Of a stretch of 64,000 bases of DNA, positions 16,798 through 26,053 are shown in pieces. A model generated the notes under the pieces. It saw only the letters and a program-made list of their open reading frames with translations. It ran no database searches and was not told where the DNA came from. Source of the stretch: Gracilimonas sp040882225 (GTDB taxonomy: Bacteria; Bacteroidota; Rhodothermia; Balneolales; Balneolaceae); NCBI GenBank assembly GCA_040882225.1, contig JBBEBR010000013.1, forward strand, positions 19,476-83,475. Reading direction: 5' to 3'. The position numbers and the translations under genes were made by a program. Numbering within the stretch: position 1 is the first letter of the stretch; each line of letters begins with the position of its first letter.

Positions 16798-17580
16798 ATG
16801 AAAGTATTTCTCACATTACTACTATTTGTTACAGGAACAAATTTAGCTGAAGCTCAAATTTTAAATTTCGAAAAGAACAGGAAACCCGGCGATCCAGAGC
16901 TTGAGAAGACAGTTGTTGGCGCACTTTCCCTTGATTTTTCTCTGAATAACCGCAGCCTAAATAGAGATGGTGAAACCGATCTATATATCGGTTCTAATAT
17001 CGCAACCAATCTTGGCTATTTTTTAAAAAAACATGCTTTTTATTCTTTTGGTGATCTTGTTTATAGCGCGGTTGGTGATCAGGCAATTACCAGCGCTGGC
17101 TTTCTTCATCTCAGGGCAAATTTTTTGCGGAACCGCGTTCTCTCCTACGAAATTTTTGGACAGGGCCAATTTGATGAAGCCCGTGGCTTGAATAAAAGGT
17201 ATTTAGCCGGTGCTGGACTAAGGTTTAAGTTGGTAGATAATGACAGAACTATAATTGCGGCCGGCACCGGACTTATGTTTGAAAAGGAACAGTGGAATTC
17301 TGAAAATAAAAACCTGCTGAAATCCACCAATTATATTTCCATTTCACAAAAAGTAAACGAACGTATGCAGGTAAGTTCTATTGGTTATTATCAAACCGGA
17401 TTCGATTCCGCTATTGACGCTTTCAGAAACAGAATAAGTGGTGAATTTACTGTCAAGGCTAATGTTTTTTCCTCGTTCAGTTATACCACTTCTTTTTTTA
17501 TTTATTATGAAGACCGACCGATTCTCCCCATCACCAAGACGGTTTTTTCTCTTACAAATGGTTTCTCCTGGAATTTTTAA
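16798..17580 (+). CDS. Outer-membrane beta-barrel protein (DUF481-like)
   Basis: A 260-residue exported protein. Residues 1-19 from ATG 16798 (MKVFLTLLLFVTGTNLAEA) are a classic signal peptide, which decides this start over the upstream TTG at 16768. The mature part is a series of alternating, aromatic-rich beta strands (for example YISISQKVNERMQVSSIGYYQTG) ending in WNF, a typical outer-membrane C-terminus. It resembles DUF481 barrels of unknown function. It follows the DUF3127 gene by 74 bp. Confidence 0.78.
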   Translation: MKVFLTLLLFVTGTNLAEAQILNFEKNRKPGDPELEKTVVGALSLDFSLNNRSLNRDGETDLYIGSNIATNLGYFLKKHAFYSFGDLVYSAVGDQAITSAGFLHLRANFLRNRVLSYEIFGQGQFDEARGLNKRYLAGAGLRFKLVDNDRTIIAAGTGLMFEKEQWNSENKNLLKSTNYISISQKVNERMQVSSIGYYQTGFDSAIDAFRNRISGEFTVKANVFSSFSYTTSFFIYYEDRPILPITKTVFSLTNGFSWNF

Positions 17581-17592
17581 GCTGAAAAGAAA

Positions 17593-17631
17593 AACATAAA
17601 AAAAGTCGCCATCCCTTAGAATGACGACTTT
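17593..17631 (-). terminator. Intrinsic terminator acting on leftward transcripts
   Basis: Stem 17602-17612 / 17621-17631 around an 8-nt loop. Read on the minus strand it is an 11-bp hairpin with one G-U pair followed by seven T residues (complement of 17595-17604). On the plus strand the same pair is a C-A mismatch and the T run is only three, so it suits leftward transcription from the oxidase gene at 17993 better than the rightward barrel gene. Confidence 0.6.
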
Positions 17632-17992
17632 ACGGTTCAACAAAAAGCTACTGAGCCCAATAAACCACACTACATCTTGTCAGACAACGCATGAATATGT
17701 AGTATTTTGGAGAGACTGGATTCCACAAATTTTCGCACAGCGAATACCTTTGGTGGTCCATGGGAGGGGAGAATTCAGAGAAAATCTGAGCTTTAATGGT
17801 TTTTTCAGCCATTATTTTATCGAAGATTGAGCGATTGTCCTCGAAACCAGAGTTCTCTAATCAACAAGATAGCCTCGGACTTGTATTTCATTGTTGTTTT
17901 TCCCACGGATGAATCCGTGGGTTATGGTTTGATTTTTTATCCACTCATTTTGAAGCAATAGGCAGATAGTCAATTTGCTCAAATTAAAGCAC
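17632..17992. other. Intergenic stretch with a REP-like palindrome
   Basis: About 360 bp with no convincing gene. At 17902-17921 CCCACGGATGAATCCGTGGG forms a 9+2+9 palindrome resembling the CCCACGG..CCGTGGG repeats that accompany IS200-like REP-associated transposases in several phyla. No transposase is nearby. I recognise nothing else; it probably forms the 3' untranslated region of the leftward oxidase transcript. Confidence 0.5.
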
Positions 17993-19099
17993 CTACTCTA
18001 TCATTTCGACCGCTTCTTTGCCCAGTTGCATTCCAAGAGCAACACCCATTCCACTGAGTCCTGCTACTACCAGACATTTTTCTCCGGCTCTTTCCAATAC
18101 GGGACTTTTAGTTTTTGTGAATCCCATTATCCCAGACCATTCCTGATCAATTTCCCAGCCTTCGGGAAGTTTCAATACCGTACTGGCGAAGTCAATGAGG
18201 TGATTTTTTATAATTTCATTCACTCCAAACTCAGTTGTTGTTTCAACATCAATGTTTAAACTTCGGGCGCCTCCTAATAAAAACCGATCTTCTCCAACAT
18301 TCCTAAAATAGTAGTAGCCGCGATCAAAATGGAAGGTGCCTTTCCACTTTAAATCCTGAATAGGTTTGGTCACAAAAACGAATCCTCGCCCGGGAGTTAT
18401 TTCGATCTCTTTGATCAGTGATTTTGTAAATGAGTTGGCTGCTACTATAATCTGTCGGGATTTCAACTCAATCCCGTTATCGAGTTTTATGAGCCCATTG
18501 TTTTGATCAATAGTATCCACTTTGCATTCCCATCTAAACTCCACTCCTTCTTTCAGGTTTTTTTGATATAAGGTGTTCATCATTTTTCCGGGATGCAGAC
18601 AGCCTTCCAATTCAATTTTTATTGAAGGAAAACCATTTACTTCCGCATTGGAATAAACATCCTGAACGCCTGTTGCCTCAACCAACCAGCGATTTACAAG
18701 CTCGAGATGTGAAACAGCATTATCATAAATCGTTTTATCAGTGAAAATTTCGTAAGCACCCGGTTCTTCATACTGAATATTCTCCTCCCCAAGCGTTTCT
18801 CTCAGCAATTTCAAACCATTATATCGCCGCTGTATCCGGTTAATAATCTTCTCTTCACTTTCCAATTCCATGTCAGCAATGTGCTCCGTAACCGAACCGA
18901 AACACGAGAAACCGGCATTTCGGGTGCTTGCCCCCAAAGGGAAAAAACCCCGATCTATTACCAAAACCCGTGCATTTGGATGGCTGCGTTTATAAAAGTA
19001 CGCGACCGACTGCCCCGTAAGCCCACCTCCAATTACAATGAGATCGTACTTAATGTTAAAGAGCTCGTTCTCCCAAAAAGAAATGCCTGACTTATACAT
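17993..19099 (-). CDS. FAD-dependent amino-acid oxidase-like oxidoreductase (DAO family)
   Basis: A 368-residue soluble flavoprotein. The N-terminal dinucleotide motif DLIVIGGGLTGQSVAYF (about residues 19-35) binds FAD, STRNAGFSCFGS resembles the DAO substrate-side loop, and the C-terminal GLSGMGVALGMQLGKEAVEMI closes the FAD site. The family oxidises glycine, sarcosine, D-amino acids or similar amines; the substrate cannot be told here. It lies 15 bp downstream of an M20 amidohydrolase that frees amino acids, so the two may form a small catabolic or salvage operon. Confidence 0.85.
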   Translation of the reverse strand: MYKSGISFWENELFNIKYDLIVIGGGLTGQSVAYFYKRSHPNARVLVIDRGFFPLGASTRNAGFSCFGSVTEHIADMELESEEKIINRIQRRYNGLKLLRETLGEENIQYEEPGAYEIFTDKTIYDNAVSHLELVNRWLVEATGVQDVYSNAEVNGFPSIKIELEGCLHPGKMMNTLYQKNLKEGVEFRWECKVDTIDQNNGLIKLDNGIELKSRQIIVAANSFTKSLIKEIEITPGRGFVFVTKPIQDLKWKGTFHFDRGYYYFRNVGEDRFLLGGARSLNIDVETTTEFGVNEIIKNHLIDFASTVLKLPEGWEIDQEWSGIMGFTKTKSPVLERAGEKCLVVAGLSGMGVALGMQLGKEAVEMIE

Positions 19100-19114
19100 G
19101 AGAAGTATTCCTTT

Positions 19115-20302
19115 TTAATTTTTATGATCAAAAACCAGTGAAACCATCAAAGGAGTAGCGACTTTAAAGAAATCTTCATCCACATTGTATTTGGGGTGAT
19201 GCCAGGGATAAAGCGAATCTGAATTTTTACTTCCACTTCCCACAAAAAAGAAAGCACCTGGAAAATGTTGCTGATAAAAGGCAAAATCTTCCGCCGCCAT
19301 TATAGGCCTGTTCATCTCAATGGCATTTTCATCTCCAAATAAAGAACGCATACTACCTAAAATTGTCATTGCTTCTTTTTCCGAATTGATCACCGGTAGA
19401 TAACCGCGGTTATAATCGAGCTTATAAGATCCTCCAGCCGACTCAGTAATTCCACTTGCCAGTGCATGGAGCCGCTCTTCAACCAAATTGGCTGTTTCAG
19501 TTGAGAAAGTCCTGACAGTCCCACTTAGATGAACTTTTTCAGGAATAATATTATGAGCCGAACCTCCGGCTATTTTCCCGATAGTCACTACAACCGGCTC
19601 GGTGGGATCAACACTTCGGCTGGCAATTGTTTGCGCCGCACTGATAAACTGACCCGCGAGCACAATGGGATCTATGGTTTCGTGAGCCCGCGCCGCATGA
19701 CCACCTTTTCCGATGATTTCTAAGTCGAACTCGTCGGCACTTGCCATCAATGGCCCTGCTTTTGTTGCAATGGTTCCCGGCTTGTGCATAGGCGAAGTGT
19801 GTAACCCGTAAATTGCCTGCACATTCTGCTTCTGTAAAAATCCGGTTTCGGAAAGCAGTTTCCCGCCACCAGGAAGTTTCTCCTCTCCCGGCTGAAATAA
19901 CAGCAGAACCTTCCCTTCAACTTCATCTTGCAACTCCATCAAAATTCGTGCAGTGGTAAGGAGGTTTGAGGTATGTGCATCATGCCCGCAGCAATGAGCC
20001 ACTCCGGGATTTTTAGAAAGAATTCCCTGCTTGGCTTCTCCTTCTTCCTGTATGGGCAACGCATCGATATCTGCACGAAGAGCAATAACCCTGGTTGATT
20101 TTACCCCGCCTTCAATAATTCCAACACAGCCGGTTTCCAAGGGAGATTCGAAAGGAATACCAAGGTTTTGCAACTCTGATTTAATAAATTCGGTTGTCTT
20201 AAACTCTTCAAAACTTACCTCTGGGTGCTGATGCAAATATCCCCTCGTTCGCACCGTTTCCGTAAAATACTTTGAAGAAAGTTCCTTTATCTTATCGTGC
20301 AT
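19115..20302 (-). CDS. M20D-family amidohydrolase (N-acyl-amino-acid deacylase type)
   Basis: A 395-residue two-domain zinc hydrolase. The metal-ligand motifs are in order: RADIDALP, HCCGHDAHT, QPGEE and MAAEDFAFYQ near the C-terminus. The dimerisation lid domain sits between them (about residues 185-300). The family cleaves hippurate, N-acyl or indole-acetyl amino acids, and releases a free amino acid. It is the first gene of a two-gene leftward unit with the DAO oxidase and has no signal peptide, so it acts in the cytoplasm. Confidence 0.9.
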   Translation of the reverse strand: MHDKIKELSSKYFTETVRTRGYLHQHPEVSFEEFKTTEFIKSELQNLGIPFESPLETGCVGIIEGGVKSTRVIALRADIDALPIQEEGEAKQGILSKNPGVAHCCGHDAHTSNLLTTARILMELQDEVEGKVLLLFQPGEEKLPGGGKLLSETGFLQKQNVQAIYGLHTSPMHKPGTIATKAGPLMASADEFDLEIIGKGGHAARAHETIDPIVLAGQFISAAQTIASRSVDPTEPVVVTIGKIAGGSAHNIIPEKVHLSGTVRTFSTETANLVEERLHALASGITESAGGSYKLDYNRGYLPVINSEKEAMTILGSMRSLFGDENAIEMNRPIMAAEDFAFYQQHFPGAFFFVGSGSKNSDSLYPWHHPKYNVDEDFFKVATPLMVSLVFDHKN

Positions 20303-20418
20303 AAAGAGTCGGTGTTTATCGGTTATAAATTATTCCAGATAATAAGCATATTATTTTTTGTTCCGTAACCTTTCAACCGCCCTTTCGTAGTTCTCGACGT
20401 TAGCTAACAAATATTTAT

Positions 20419-21690
20419 ATGAGAAAATCATCTTGGGAAATTATAATAGCAGGCTTCTTTTTTGTAGGGATTGCTATCTACCTGATCGAAAGCAAGTCTG
20501 AGCCTGAATATTCCACTTCCGCTGCCAGCTCTGACAGCGTTCTTGTTGAATTTGATCAGGAACAAAGGCATGTAATCCATCTGAAAAAAATTGAAGATTT
20601 ACAGAGCTTGCAGGCTTTACAAAACTTGGAAAATCTGAAAGGGCTCGAGAAGCTCCAAGACCTCGAAAAGCTAAAAGGGCTTGCTAATTTCATGCCTGCT
20701 GAAGTTAAAGCCGAGTTCATTGATGAGATCAATGAAGCCATAAAAGAATTTGAAGAAGAGAGTTTAGATATTCAGATTGATATTGACCAAGGTTTAATTG
20801 CTATCAACAAAGCCAGAGATGTTACACCAGGGAGCTGGAATCGTGTTTCACCGGGAGTATTCGCTTATGTAACCGATTTTAACGCAAGCTCCCTTGAAGA
20901 TGCTGAAATAAACCTTCCATTTGGCTCGATTACAGTTCAGGGAACAGACAGTGAAACAGCTACTCTGACTATTCAGGCATCAGGGCAGGTTTCCTCACCG
21001 GCCGAACTTGAAAAGCAACTTATTACCCAGTCAGATATCAACAGCTCAAGTGCAAAATTTCAAATACAATCTTCAAAGTCTAATACGGGAGATGAAAATA
21101 TTCACCTGCAGGCAACCTTAAATATCCCTTCTAATACGTCTGTTTTGATGAATACAAAAGCCGGACATATTAAATCCTCAAATATAAGTGGGGATCAAAA
21201 TTATCAAACTGATGGCGGTCATATTTCACTTGACCACCTGAACGGCAAAATTGAAGCCCGCACTTCTGGTGGCCACATCACCATTTCGGATGCTAAAGGA
21301 ACTTTTAATCTTCGGTCTTTTGGGGGCCATATTCGCGCACAAGATTCAGAGGGGAATTTCAGAATGAAAACTTCGGGCGGTAATCTTCAGGCTCATAACT
21401 TTCGCGGGAAACTGGACGCTTCAACAAATGGTGGCAATATCGAAATCCGATATATTGATGTTACTGGTATAACCTCGGCAACAACCGGCGCTGGCACAAT
21501 CACAATCTGGGTTCCCAGCAATTCTCCGGCAAATATCGATTTGACGGGCAATACCGTTGAGCTTGATTCTTCATTAGATTTTAGGGGAGAGAAATCTACA
21601 GGAAAAGCTACGGGATCTTTAAAAAGTGGCGGTTCATTGATTAAGGCTAAAACTAATTACGGAAAAGTAATTTTAAAACCGGCCAATTAA
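20419..21690 (+). CDS. Membrane-anchored DUF4097 beta-helix protein with a Leu-x-x repeat
   Basis: A 423-residue protein with an N-terminal membrane segment (residues 8-23, IIIAGFFFVGIAIYLI). Residues 55-91 place Leu (or Ile/Phe) at every third position, 13 in succession (L55, I58, L61 ... L88, F91), with charged or polar residues between. The C-terminal half is a DUF4097-type right-handed beta-helix with repeated GGHI/GGN turns (TDGGHISL, TSGGHITI, SFGGHIRA, TSGGNLQA, TNGGNIEI). DUF4097 proteins are often called putative adhesins. The stop codon overlaps the convergent sdhB stop. Function unknown. Confidence 0.82.
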   Translation: MRKSSWEIIIAGFFFVGIAIYLIESKSEPEYSTSAASSDSVLVEFDQEQRHVIHLKKIEDLQSLQALQNLENLKGLEKLQDLEKLKGLANFMPAEVKAEFIDEINEAIKEFEEESLDIQIDIDQGLIAINKARDVTPGSWNRVSPGVFAYVTDFNASSLEDAEINLPFGSITVQGTDSETATLTIQASGQVSSPAELEKQLITQSDINSSSAKFQIQSSKSNTGDENIHLQATLNIPSNTSVLMNTKAGHIKSSNISGDQNYQTDGGHISLDHLNGKIEARTSGGHITISDAKGTFNLRSFGGHIRAQDSEGNFRMKTSGGNLQAHNFRGKLDASTNGGNIEIRYIDVTGITSATTGAGTITIWVPSNSPANIDLTGNTVELDSSLDFRGEKSTGKATGSLKSGGSLIKAKTNYGKVILKPAN

Positions 21691-22445
21691 TCTCCCTGCC
21701 GGATCGCCTTCATATAATCTTTTCGCATTTCGGCAATGGCAGAAATTGATATCCCTACCGGGCAAACAGCCTCACATTCGGCGAAATTCGAGCAATCACC
21801 AAAACCTTCTTCCTGCATTTGGTCAACCATCGCAACTACCCGGTTTGATCTCTCCACTTCTCCCTGAGGCAATTTATTAAGGTGAGCAATCTTAGCTCCG
21901 GTAAATAATGATGCCGACGCATTTGGGCAAGCGGCAACACAGGCTCCACAGCCAATACAAGTTGCATAGTCAAAAGCTGTATCGGCATTTTTCTTATTTA
22001 CGGCAATGGTATTAGCTTCCGGGGCTGAGCCGGTTTTCACTGACACATAGCCCCCGGCTTCAATTATTCTATCAAAAGAACTTCTGTCTACAACTAAATC
22101 TCTTATTACTGGAAATGCAGCGGCTCTTGCGGGCTCAATAGTGATACGATCACCATCTTTATAATTTCTCATATGTAATTGGCAAACTGCCACACGCTGT
22201 TTCGGGCCATGAGCCCGGCCATTAATTACCAGATTACAAGAACCACAAATACCTTCCCTGCAATCATAATCAAATTCAACGGGTTCTTTTCCTTGCTGCA
22301 TCAGTTCTTCGTTCAGCACGTCAAGCATTTCAAGAAAAGACATGTGCTCATTTACATTTTTGAGCGAATATTCCTCAAAATATCCTTTCGAATTCGCATT
22401 TTTTTGCTTCCAGTATCTCAGGTGAATGGTCATTAAGTCTGACAT
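21687..22445 (-). CDS. sdhB: Succinate dehydrogenase / fumarate reductase iron-sulfur subunit
   Basis: A 252-residue subunit that carries electrons from SdhA to the membrane quinone. Cysteines for the [2Fe-2S] cluster are Cys62, 67, 70 and 88 (DCREGICGSC). The two C-terminal clusters use Cys163, 166, 169, 173 (CIGCGACVAACP) and Cys218, 224, 228 (CSNFAECEAVCPVG). It is last in the sdhC-sdhA-sdhB order typical of the cytochrome-b558 class found in Bacteroidota. It is translated 51 bp after sdhA, with stop codons overlapping the convergent DUF4097 gene. Confidence 0.96.
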   Translation of the reverse strand: MSDLMTIHLRYWKQKNANSKGYFEEYSLKNVNEHMSFLEMLDVLNEELMQQGKEPVEFDYDCREGICGSCNLVINGRAHGPKQRVAVCQLHMRNYKDGDRITIEPARAAAFPVIRDLVVDRSSFDRIIEAGGYVSVKTGSAPEANTIAVNKKNADTAFDYATCIGCGACVAACPNASASLFTGAKIAHLNKLPQGEVERSNRVVAMVDQMQEEGFGDCSNFAECEAVCPVGISISAIAEMRKDYMKAIRQGD

Positions 22446-22496
22446 AATTTATTCTTTCCTTTAGCCTCTAATCAAAAATTTATTTTCTGGCTGAAA

Positions 22497-24419
22497 TTAT
22501 TTATAACTGCGCTGTTTTAATTCTACAAATTCGAAATCTAAGTTTTCTTTATGTCGCGTTGCTTGAAGTGTTCCGTTAACACCACCAAACTCCCAAGCCG
22601 AAACGAACGAATAATCCTCATCATTTCTTAAAGCTTCGCCGTCATCTGTTTGATGCTCTTCCCGAAGATGACAACCTGCGGATTCATCCCTGTCCAAAGC
22701 ATCCTGAGCCATTAGTTCTGCCAACTCGAAGAAATCAGCGACACGACCGGCAAATTCTAAATATTTGTTGTAATTATTCTTTTCGCCGGGAACTTTAACA
22801 TTTGTCCAGAATTCTTCTCTCAGGCTTCGGATTTCTTCGATGGCAGATTTCAGCCCCTCCGCATTTCTTTGGATGCCAACCTTATCCCACATAATTTTAC
22901 CGAGTGTTCTATGAAAATCAATGATTGTGCGATTTCCATTGATGCTTAGCAGCTTATCTATCTGAGACTGCGCGTTATTTGCTGCTTCATCAAAAGAAGC
23001 ATGATCTGTTCCATACCTCTTGCCCCGAGGCTGATCTGCTAAATAATTTCCGATTGTATATGGAAGCACAAAATAACCATCTGAAAGCCCTTGCATAAGT
23101 GCACTTGCTCCTAAACGGTTTGCACCGTGATCAGAGAAATTAGCTTCACCCGTTGCATACAAACCGGGGATATTTGTCATCAGGTTGTAATCAACCCAAA
23201 GACCTCCCATTGTATAATGCACAGCAGGGAAAATTCGCATCGGCCGCTCGTAAGGATTTTCACCCGTGATATTTTCATACATATCAAACAAATTTCCGTA
23301 TTTGGCGGCTATTCCGTCTACTCCATCCCGTTTGATAGCATCCCTGAAATCGAGATAAACAGCTAATCCGGTATCACCCACTCCGAGGCCTTCATCCGTA
23401 ACTACTTTTGCATTTCGGGAAGCCACATCACGAGGCACCAAATTCCCAAAACTTGGATAACGTTCTTCGAGATAATAATACCGTTCTTCATCAGGTATAT
23501 CATTGGGATGACGATCATCTCCTTTTTTGCGGGGAACCCAAACACGTCCATCATTCCGCAGACTCTCGCTCATCAGCGTTAGTTTGGATTGATAATCACC
23601 TGAAACAGGAATACATGTAGGATGAACCTGCACATAACATGGGTTGGCAAATAAAGCTCCTTTTTTATGAGCTCTCCATGCTGCAGTAACGTTTGAATTT
23701 TTTGCATTGGTGGAAAGATAGAATACGTTGCCATATCCGCCGGTAGCGAGAACTACCGCATCGGCTTCCCATCGTTTAATTTCACCGGAAACAAGATCGC
23801 GGGTAATGATTCCACGCGCCTGGCCGTCAATAATTACAACGTCCAGCATTTCGTGGCGGGGATGGTATTTAATATTTCCATTATGCACCTGACGCATCAT
23901 GGCCTGGTAGGCTCCCAACAGTAGTTGCTGGCCGGTTTGGCCTTTCGCGTAAAATGTTCGTGATACCTGGGCTCCACCAAAAGAGCGGTTTGCAAGATGT
24001 CCGCTGTACTCACGAGCAAAAGGAACTCCCTGCGCTACCGCCTGATCAATAATTTCGTTAGAAACTTGTGCCAGCCGATACACATTTGCCTCACGCGACC
24101 TGTAATCACCACCTTTGATGGTATCGTAAAATAATCTCCAAATACTGTCGCCATCGTTTGGATAATTTTTAGCGGCATTTATACCACCCTGGGCGGCAAT
24201 ACTATGAGCACGTCGGGCAGAATCCTGAATACAGAAACTGCGAACGTTATAACCCATTTCTGCCATACTGGCTGCGGCAGCTCCACCCGCGAGTCCCGTT
24301 CCAACCACGATTACTTCATACTTTCTCTTGTTGTTGGGGGCCACAAGCTTAATATCTTTAAGATGCTTGCTCCATTTTTCCTCTAAAGGGCCGCCGGGTA
24401 CTTTTGAATCTAATTTCAT
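22497..24419 (-). CDS. sdhA: Succinate dehydrogenase / fumarate reductase flavoprotein subunit
   Basis: A 640-residue catalytic subunit that oxidises succinate to fumarate or the reverse. FAD motif VVGTGLAGGAAAA (residues 38-50), covalent-flavin His72 in RRAHSIAAQGGINAA, the HPT substrate motif in QVHPTCIP, and the RASRNA-like DVASRNAK are present. Length and layout fit the Bacteroidota/epsilon-type enzyme. It sits between sdhC and sdhB; a 59-bp gap follows sdhC. Confidence 0.96.
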   Translation of the reverse strand: MKLDSKVPGGPLEEKWSKHLKDIKLVAPNNKRKYEVIVVGTGLAGGAAAASMAEMGYNVRSFCIQDSARRAHSIAAQGGINAAKNYPNDGDSIWRLFYDTIKGGDYRSREANVYRLAQVSNEIIDQAVAQGVPFAREYSGHLANRSFGGAQVSRTFYAKGQTGQQLLLGAYQAMMRQVHNGNIKYHPRHEMLDVVIIDGQARGIITRDLVSGEIKRWEADAVVLATGGYGNVFYLSTNAKNSNVTAAWRAHKKGALFANPCYVQVHPTCIPVSGDYQSKLTLMSESLRNDGRVWVPRKKGDDRHPNDIPDEERYYYLEERYPSFGNLVPRDVASRNAKVVTDEGLGVGDTGLAVYLDFRDAIKRDGVDGIAAKYGNLFDMYENITGENPYERPMRIFPAVHYTMGGLWVDYNLMTNIPGLYATGEANFSDHGANRLGASALMQGLSDGYFVLPYTIGNYLADQPRGKRYGTDHASFDEAANNAQSQIDKLLSINGNRTIIDFHRTLGKIMWDKVGIQRNAEGLKSAIEEIRSLREEFWTNVKVPGEKNNYNKYLEFAGRVADFFELAELMAQDALDRDESAGCHLREEHQTDDGEALRNDEDYSFVSAWEFGGVNGTLQATRHKENLDFEFVELKQRSYK

Positions 24420-24478
24420 AATATTTCTGAGCTAATCGTCATTTACTTTTATAAAACTTCGTGCTTTTGTGGCTCCCA

Positions 24479-25177
24479 TTAATAAGATATTAATGCTCCT
24501 TGTCCGCCGGTGAAATAGATGTATAAGGGGATAAAAATAAAGCCTAACATCAAAATAATCGCTAAGGCATAAGCTGTCATCTGCATTTTTAGTGAGAAGG
24601 TATTGTGCTTCATCCCTAAAGAAGTAAATGCACTCCAAAATCCGTGAGATAAGTGCAGAATAAAAAGCAATAAAACCGCTGTATAACCAAACGTATACGG
24701 CGGTGTCGAAAACTTATCAATAACTAATTCCCTTAAATCCCGGGCTTCTTGTCCTTCAATCATCACTGTGTCGGTTGCACCAAATTTGAAGGTCCAAAGA
24801 TGAATGACCAGAAATACCAAAATGATGATCCCCGTATAAATCATACTTTTTGAAGCAACAGATTGGTGGCTTGGGCTTCCCTTCGTTTCATAAACGTCAT
24901 ATTTCTGAGGGCGCGCCTGCTTTTTTCTCCACCAAATAGATATGCCAAGAATTGTGTGATAAATAAATAGAAATGCAAGGCCCGCTTCTGCTACATAAAG
25001 CAACCATCCCATTCCCTCTAACTTCATGGTATAAAAATTAAAGGATTCGGGCCCACCAAATATTGTGAGGTTCCCCAAAAGATGCATAACCAGAAATAGA
25101 AAAAGGCCAAGGCCTGTAATTGCGGTCATCACTTTGCGGCCTACCTGAGAGTTCAGTGCTTTAACAAAAGATGGCAT
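24479..25177 (-). CDS. sdhC: Succinate dehydrogenase cytochrome b558 subunit
   Basis: A 232-residue five-helix membrane anchor of the single-subunit diheme type. Candidate haem ligands are His32 (LFLVMHLLGN), His74 (FIYHTILG), His126 (LVIHLWTF) and His175 or 178 (LHLSHGFW), each inside a hydrophobic segment. This class usually reacts with menaquinone, which fits the phylum. It is the first gene of sdhCAB. I see no promoter match in the 264-bp region upstream. Confidence 0.93.
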   Translation of the reverse strand: MPSFVKALNSQVGRKVMTAITGLGLFLFLVMHLLGNLTIFGGPESFNFYTMKLEGMGWLLYVAEAGLAFLFIYHTILGISIWWRKKQARPQKYDVYETKGSPSHQSVASKSMIYTGIIILVFLVIHLWTFKFGATDTVMIEGQEARDLRELVIDKFSTPPYTFGYTAVLLLFILHLSHGFWSAFTSLGMKHNTFSLKMQMTAYALAIILMLGFIFIPLYIYFTGGQGALISY

Positions 25178-25408
25178 GTGGATTTGATTCTTAGAAATTC
25201 GAATTTTGATGCAAAACAGCTAAGAGAACCTATTATTCTAAACATTTATAACGTCAGGATAGCCTCTGTGTGCCCGTGAAAATCGCTTTTTCCCCCTTCA
25301 ATAACAAGGTGGATTAATTCTAAATACTCCAACAACCTCTTCTTTTATTTGGCTTGAAATTGAAGCAGCTTTACCAATGAATTAAGTGATTCTGAAGAAA
25401 TCTAAAAC

Positions 25409-25416
25409 TACCTTTG
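25409..25416 (+). promoter_or_regulatory. Candidate -7 promoter box for the IMPACT-family gene
   Basis: TACCTTTG matches TAnnTTTG exactly and lies 26 bp before the TTG start at 25442. No clear -33 TTTG is seen at the right distance. The short leader this implies fits the chosen start. The rest of 25178-25408 shows nothing recognisable. Confidence 0.38.
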
Positions 25417-25441
25417 CATACTTAACCAAAAAAGCCGGGAT

Positions 25442-26050
25442 TTGAATACCATCACCAAAAAATATGAGACGAATTTCAGAGAGAAAGGCTCTAAGTTTAC
25501 AGGTATTCTTTTTTCCTGTGAATCCGATGAAGCCTTTGCTAAAAACCTGGCCGAAATAAAAGCAACCTACCCCGACGCCTCTCATCACTGCTATGCATGG
25601 CGAGTTAATCCAAATAACATCAAAGAATTTAGCTCTGACGACGGCGAACCTTCGGGCACCGCTGGTTTACCAATTCTGAACCAACTTAAATCTTTTGAAG
25701 TGGTAAATGTTGGAGCCGTTGTTGTTCGGTATTTTGGCGGTACAAAGCTTGGTAAATCCGGCCTGATTGAAGCTTATGGATTGGCTACAAAATTGTGCCT
25801 GAATGAAGCTGACTTACTCTCAATTATCCCCGTTCAGCTTTTTGAGATTCGCTATTCTTATCCTGAAGAGAATCTTGTAAACAAGTTGATAAACAGTTAC
25901 GATTTATCGGTTCAGGGATCGGAATATTTAGCGTCTGTCCGGCTGAAAGTTGCCTGCCCAAAAGAAAAAGCGAAAACACTGGAGAAGGAGCTTTCTGGAT
26001 TATCTCATCTTTCCATTTCGTTCACAAAACTTGAAGAAGCTTATATTTAA
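25442..26050 (+). CDS. YigZ/IMPACT-family protein (UPF0029)
   Basis: A 202-residue soluble protein. The family signature DDGEPSGTAGLPIL is present at about residues 61-74, followed by VVVRYFGGTKLGKSGLIEAYG. Homologues include bacterial YigZ and the eukaryotic translation regulator IMPACT, which binds GCN1; the bacterial role is still unclear. The start is a TTG (MNTITKKYET); no in-frame ATG is close. The C-terminal DUF1949-like ferredoxin-fold half is present. It ends 3 bp from the convergent LolA-like gene. Confidence 0.9.
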   Translation: MNTITKKYETNFREKGSKFTGILFSCESDEAFAKNLAEIKATYPDASHHCYAWRVNPNNIKEFSSDDGEPSGTAGLPILNQLKSFEVVNVGAVVVRYFGGTKLGKSGLIEAYGLATKLCLNEADLLSIIPVQLFEIRYSYPEENLVNKLINSYDLSVQGSEYLASVRLKVACPKEKAKTLEKELSGLSHLSISFTKLEEAYI

Positions 26051-26053
26051 ACA

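Noticed and set aside
17621..17830. A 69-codon frame after the DUF481-like gene
   Set aside because: It begins inside the terminator hairpin, and has no family features or promoter.
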